Assembly (NCBI GenBank): GCA_963971225.1
Contig: OZ020267.1
Location: forward strand, 116,198,936-116,262,935
From: Melieria omissa
Lineage: Eukaryota; Arthropoda; Insecta; Diptera; Ulidiidae
Direction: 5' to 3'
DNA: 64,000 nucleotides
Shown here piece after piece: positions 60,331 through 64,000 of this stretch (positions are counted from its first letter, which is position 1; each line of letters begins with the position of its first letter). The position numbers were made by a program, and so were the translations under genes. The notes below the pieces were generated by a model. That model made no database searches. It was not told the origin of the DNA and saw nothing but the letters and a program-made list of their open reading frames with translations.

Positions 60331-60815
60331 TAATTTCACTTGTAAATTACAAAATTGCATTTAGCCTAATTATCACTATTAGAACCTTCTTTCACTTTAA
60401 AGTACCTTACACAAAACTTATGCAAACCTGTTGCTTACTTAGAACAAACGAGTCGGTGTAAATACGAGTCTTTGATGTAAAACGATTATACATACAAACA
60501 TACATGGATCGGGTACTTTACTGAACATTTACAATACAATAAATATTTCTACACATGGACTTACACAATACGTTGCTTCTGAACGCGTTATGCATTCACA
60601 ACTCCGTATGTACAGAATTACGTTTTGTAAACGTGCGATAAAACCGCTGTCCCTCTTAACCTAGGAGTACAAAACTTAACAGTACGAGAAGAACTTACGT
60701 GTACGTAAATATTAAATTTGGCAATCTATAAAACCTTCGTAACTAACTATGGGGACGCAGGAATTGGAAAACAGTCGATATTCGGGGTGAGGTCCGAAGT
60801 GGCGAGCTGATCAGT
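60331..60815 (-). other. dnt: Probable dnt 3' UTR, no gene seen
   Basis: AT-rich sequence after the dnt stop (minus strand). It has no clear AATAAA on the minus strand before the mariner-like element, so the dnt 3' end is unresolved. Confidence 0.4.
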
Positions 60816-60927
60816 CTACACGTACCGCGTAATTTGCGCATAGAAATCGGATAGGCATGCGTGCAGCTGCCCGAAGGAGGGCCGCTCAACCGGCAGCAGT
60901 GCCCAGCAGTAAGCCATGATGGTGAAG
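60816..60927 (-). CDS. dnt: dnt coding exon 4 (C-terminus)
   Basis: The acceptor TTCTATTTGCAG precedes 60927. The exon encodes FTIMAYCWALLPVERPSF to QITRYV and a TAG stop (complement of 60816-60818). It is 112 nt long, the same as drl exon 4. No unambiguous dnt polyadenylation signal was identified. TTTATT (AATAAA on the minus strand) occurs at 59466-59471, beyond the mariner-like insertion. Confidence 0.92.
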
Positions 60928-62573
60928 CTGCAAATAGAAGAATACGAAAAACGAATAGAGACGGAGAGCGAGATACTGTGCGATAGGCTTTCCAGTCGGC
61001 CCATGGCAATACTTGATTTGTAAAAGGGTGGTCAAAAGTTGCTCTACTCACAGCTCGTCTGGACAGTTGAACGGTTGCGCCAGTCGATAGCCGTCCTTCA
61101 GATAGTGCTCCATTTCGAAAGGGTCTACCTCGGCGTAGGGTTGCTTGGAGTACGTGCAGAGCTCCCACATAAGCACACCGAAGGCCCAAGAGTCGCTCGC
61201 CTCCGAAAACTGTTTGTGCTGGAGTGCTTCCAGCGATAGCCACTTTATCGGCCTATTCTCGCTGTCGCCCAGGCAGTTGTAGTCGGCCGGAAAGAGGTCG
61301 CGCGACAACGAACTGTCCGACAGTTTTACACGTAACTGATCGTCGATGCTGTGCGGGATTTTAAGAGAAATCAACAATAAATTTTCAAGAGAATTGGTAG
61401 GCGGCAGCAGTGCACAGTACAGATCAGGATGGGACGGACTATTTACTTACACGCAGTTTCGTGTCGCGATATCCCTGTGTACCACGCCGTGGCTATGCAG
61501 ATGGACCAGCGCCATTGCCAGCTGCGACGACATCATCACTATCTGTATGGTGGTGATTGTACGCGCGCACGACGGCTCGAGTAGAAAGAGCTTTAGGTTG
61601 CGTGTATTATTGACGGCTGGATAGAGGACGAACGGCGTCGTATGGTCCTCGATGGACACGCCCAAAACGGACAAGATGCCCTGATGCGAGGCACCGTACA
61701 GCGACATACCTTCTTGCAGCAGCAGCGAGACCTGCATCTGGCTGGCGTGCTGGGCCACCGTCTTCACCAGCACTTCCTGGTTGTCGTTGTAGGTGCCGCG
61801 ATAGACCCGGCCAAACGTGCCTTCCTGCAGCAGGCTGGATAGGCGCACGCGACAACGTTCCACGGTCAGCTCCGAAATACGGCGATGCAGCTCCTCCGGT
61901 TGCTGTGGCTCGATTTTGCGTGGCAGCGTGCTGTGGATGGGCGCGATTATGGAGGGCGTGGTGTAGGCAGTGGGTGCCTGTTGACAGGGCGGGTTTGTGT
62001 TCAGGCGCTGGAAGCTGGATGTTCGCATTGGCTGTCCGTGGTTCTGTCGTTTCGCCGAGCCGCGCACACAGTAGGCGGTCACAAGGAGAATGACCACCAG
62101 CGCCAGCGCCAGGATGCTGCCCACAATCAGGGTGATGAGGCCGGTGGGCGGTGGCACAACGGTCTCCAGTAGCAGCGGTCCATCCACGGCGTTTTCCTCC
62201 GGCTCGGCCACAAGGCAGATCTTCTTGCGACGGAAGACCAAGTGCGTGACATTGTTCAAAGCGCGGTTGAGTATCACCTCAATGGAAATGGTAACGTCCA
62301 CTTCAGTGGCCCGTGTGCCGGAGCACTTCAGGCCGATGGCGAACGTTTGCACGGCGGTGGGTATTTCACCAATTTGCGAGATGTTCATGACGGGGCGCGG
62401 CAGGACGGTCTGGTCCGAGGTGACGACATTGATGCTGTAGGGCAGGGGGCGGCCAGCCAGGCTTTGCCACGTGAAAGTTATATCGCGCACGTTCGCCGGC
62501 ACCGGCACTATGAAGTTGAGGGCGTAGTTGTTGACGTGGCCCTCGCGTACGTAGTAGACTTCCGCCGAAACCC
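60816..62573 (-). CDS. dnt: Doughnut: Ryk-family Wnt receptor paralogue of Derailed (5' exon outside window)
   Basis: Minus-strand exons 62573-61451, 61348-61052 and 60927-60816 give about 510 residues that lack only the first exon. The protein starts in the WIF domain (GVSAEVYYVREG), has one membrane segment (about 62142-62068) and a shorter linker than drl without the Asn run. The kinase-like domain has glycine loop QEGTFGR (about 61827), VLVK lysine (about 61764), HRDIATRN catalytic loop (about 61475) and Asp-Ser-Ser at the DFG position. It ends in QITRYV. The motifs ELTVERCRVRLSSLLQEGTFGR and HSHGVVHRDIATRN fit what I recall of Drosophila Doughnut. Its adjacency to drl supports dnt rather than the third paralogue Drl-2. 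It is expected to be a cell-surface receptor, probably for Wnt5. All three exons start or end at good GT-AG sites in the same phases as drl. Confidence 0.85.
61052..61348 (-). CDS. dnt: dnt coding exon 3 (activation segment and C-lobe)
   Basis: The acceptor AATCCCGCACAG precedes 61348 and the donor GTGAGT starts at 61051. At 297 nt it is identical in length and phase to drl exon 3. It encodes IDDQLRVKLSDSSLSRD, then DSWAFGVLMWELCTYSKQPY and the EMEHYLKDGYRLAQP segment. Confidence 0.92.
61451..62573 (-). CDS. dnt: dnt coding exon 2 (WIF, membrane segment, N-lobe)
   Basis: On the minus strand the acceptor is a T-rich tract ending in TTTTTTTCAG before 62573, and the donor is CGT/GTAAGT at 61450. 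It enters in phase 1, as drl exon 2 does, so a first exon ending on the first base of a Gly codon is required upstream. No HLNVYLN-like exon is visible between 62574 and 64000. Confidence 0.92.
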
Positions 62574-63211
62574 CTGAAAAAAACAATATTAGGTGTTAAG
62601 AAAATAAATAACAAGTACGAAGGCGACCGAATCGCATACATGTGCCTATACATGAGCAAGGGGCAGGGGGGTTCGCAGTCGTGAGAAAATTTGTAAATTT
62701 AAGTGATGCCACCCAATAAAGGGCAACAACAATCAGACTACAACTTAGAAATTGTTGACTAGCAAATTCCGCTACAAAAGCACGTCTGCCTAATTTCATT
62801 TGTTTTTTTTTCAAATGCTTTTGATGTGCTAGCACCGCACTGCTTGAAAAGTGCGCAGCCATCAAGTCAACCACGTAATGTGACATGCACCAACACTAAC
62901 GCCGGCAGCGGGGCCGACTGCAGCAATAAACAACAAGCAGACAAGAAATTTCGGTAATATAATTGGGGAAGTTCATCATTCGATGTGATTGTCAAAGTAT
63001 GGGGGCTGCCTCGTGCCGCTTGTGGAATGCCGACACTCACCCGCGCGTGTACATGCCGCATGTCGCACGCTGATTGCCGTCACCAATTTGAACGCAGCGC
63101 CGCGTTGCTGCTGGCTTGCCGGCCGTAACGCCACAGCATTAGTTGGTTCGTTGCTCGAGTGTGCCAGTCAGGGCCGCATTTGAGGTACTCTGTTGTCGTT
63201 GTGGTTGCATT

Positions 63212-63251
<40 letters not shown>

Positions 63252-64000
63252 GCACACGCTTCATTAGTGGCAACAGAAGATGGTAACGCTATCTTTATAA
63301 ATAAATACACGAGCAAGTATGTACGTGCAGCGATGGAAATCCCCAAAAATTTATGGATAATCCCAGGATCAACGAATCGGGATTCTGACATTTGCAACGA
63401 CGAGGTAAAAGGACGAAGTAACAAGTTTGTTATAGCGAGAGAGAAAATTCGAGATTCGTTCGATTTCGAAACGCTCCTTACCTCAATCAATAAGTCAAAT
63501 CAATTGATTAACTTTAACTAAGTTTTTGATGATTTGAAGTGATTCCTGACTGAGGTCGACGGGATTTTGAGCAAATCCCAGCTTTCGGTGTCCCATCCCT
63601 GCGGAGTGATTGAAGCGGTGCACACGCGCATGCCACCGGAATTTCAACAACTTCCAATTGCAGCGCTGCAACACATCATCGATTGCTGTTTCACGTTGGC
63701 TGTGGCACCGTTGTTGCCACTTGTGCCGCGCAAATCTCACTTGCAATTTCCACAATCGACAATCGTGCCCCACCGTTTTCTGCAAACTTTCCGTTTTACT
63801 GCCGACAATTTTTAATTGTTGCCTTGCCTCAACTACGCGCTCACCATCGCCGAAACGACTTTATTTGCGCCATTGTTTTAGTCATTGGTTGCAGCGATTT
63901 CTCACAAACTAATTAAAAATACCCAATGCAGCTGCAAGCGGCTCATAGCGCGTTATTGCCGCGTATAAATTTCGACGATTTTGCAATTTCATTTCCAGCG
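62574..64000 (-). other. dnt: Start of dnt intron 1 (upstream of dnt exon 2)
   Basis: No exon with the expected leader plus HLNVYLN-like end is visible on the minus strand, so the first dnt exon lies beyond position 64000. The interval contains a (CA)n microsatellite (about 63213-63249) and otherwise unremarkable sequence. Confidence 0.55.
63213..63249. repeat. (CA)n microsatellite
   Basis: A run of about 18 CA dinucleotides, followed by CGCGCACACGC. It is likely polymorphic in length. Confidence 0.95.

Noticed and set aside
60743..61243. Minus-strand reading frame of 166 codons over dnt exons 3-4
   Set aside because: It runs in a different frame from the true dnt exons, crosses an intron and matches no family.
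60816..62573. Minus-strand gene as Drl-2
   Set aside because: Sequence motifs and adjacency to drl fit dnt better. Drl-2 is, to my knowledge, on another arm in Drosophila.
1..64000. CRISPR arrays, bacterial operons or phage
   Set aside because: The sequence is eukaryotic, with spliced receptor genes and insect transposons. No regularly spaced repeats were seen.

Overview
The window looks like a piece of a higher dipteran (schizophoran fly) nuclear genome. The genes are split by canonical GT-AG introns, and the two recognisable cellular genes are the Ryk/Derailed-family receptor kinase-like genes drl (derailed/linotte) and dnt (doughnut). The large introns and dense MITEs suggest a fly with a larger genome than Drosophila, possibly a tephritid fruit fly. 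The species is inferred and cannot be fixed from this sequence alone.

Layout. A short first coding exon of drl lies at 1007-1121 (+). It carries the signal peptide and the first residues of the WIF domain. An intron of about 55 kb (1122-56180) follows. The other three coding exons are at 56181-57507, 57652-57948 and 58022-58133, giving a 616-residue protein with a PDZ-ligand-like C-terminus. About 2.7 kb downstream, on the minus strand and tail-to-tail with drl, lie the last three coding exons of dnt (62573 down to 60816). Its first exon is not in the window and should lie to the right. The last two coding exons are the same length in both genes (297 and 112 nt) and all intron phases match, as expected of an inverted duplicate pair. 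Both proteins have the WIF / transmembrane / atypical kinase layout of Wnt5 co-receptors, with Asp-Ser-Ser in place of the DFG motif.

The giant drl intron holds no other convincing cellular gene. It contains a strong candidate recursive-splicing (ratchet) site at 38603/38604 and many mobile elements. These are a nearly full-length non-LTR retrotransposon (about 7563-10477); a tRNA-derived SINE family (25063-25389, and a copy at 32409-33700 broken by three later insertions); deleted Tc1/mariner elements (29899-30419, 43667-44299, a degenerate piece near 20165-20660); TTAA-flanked elements (19508-20157, 46987-47716); elements with CAC-type inverted ends and TAA target duplications (3621-5096, 32416-32701, 53279-53879); hAT-like elements with 8-bp duplications (32763-33199, 34508-34594); and a 626-bp inverted-repeat element (50616-51241). 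A further hAT-like MITE and a deleted mariner-like element sit between the drl and dnt 3' ends. The rest of the intron alternates between AT-rich sequence and GC-richer, apparently single-copy blocks (about 12.1-15.7, 21.2-24.7, 35.0-37.2, 39.4-41.1 and 54.0-55.5 kb). Those blocks are the natural places to look for enhancers or non-coding transcripts.
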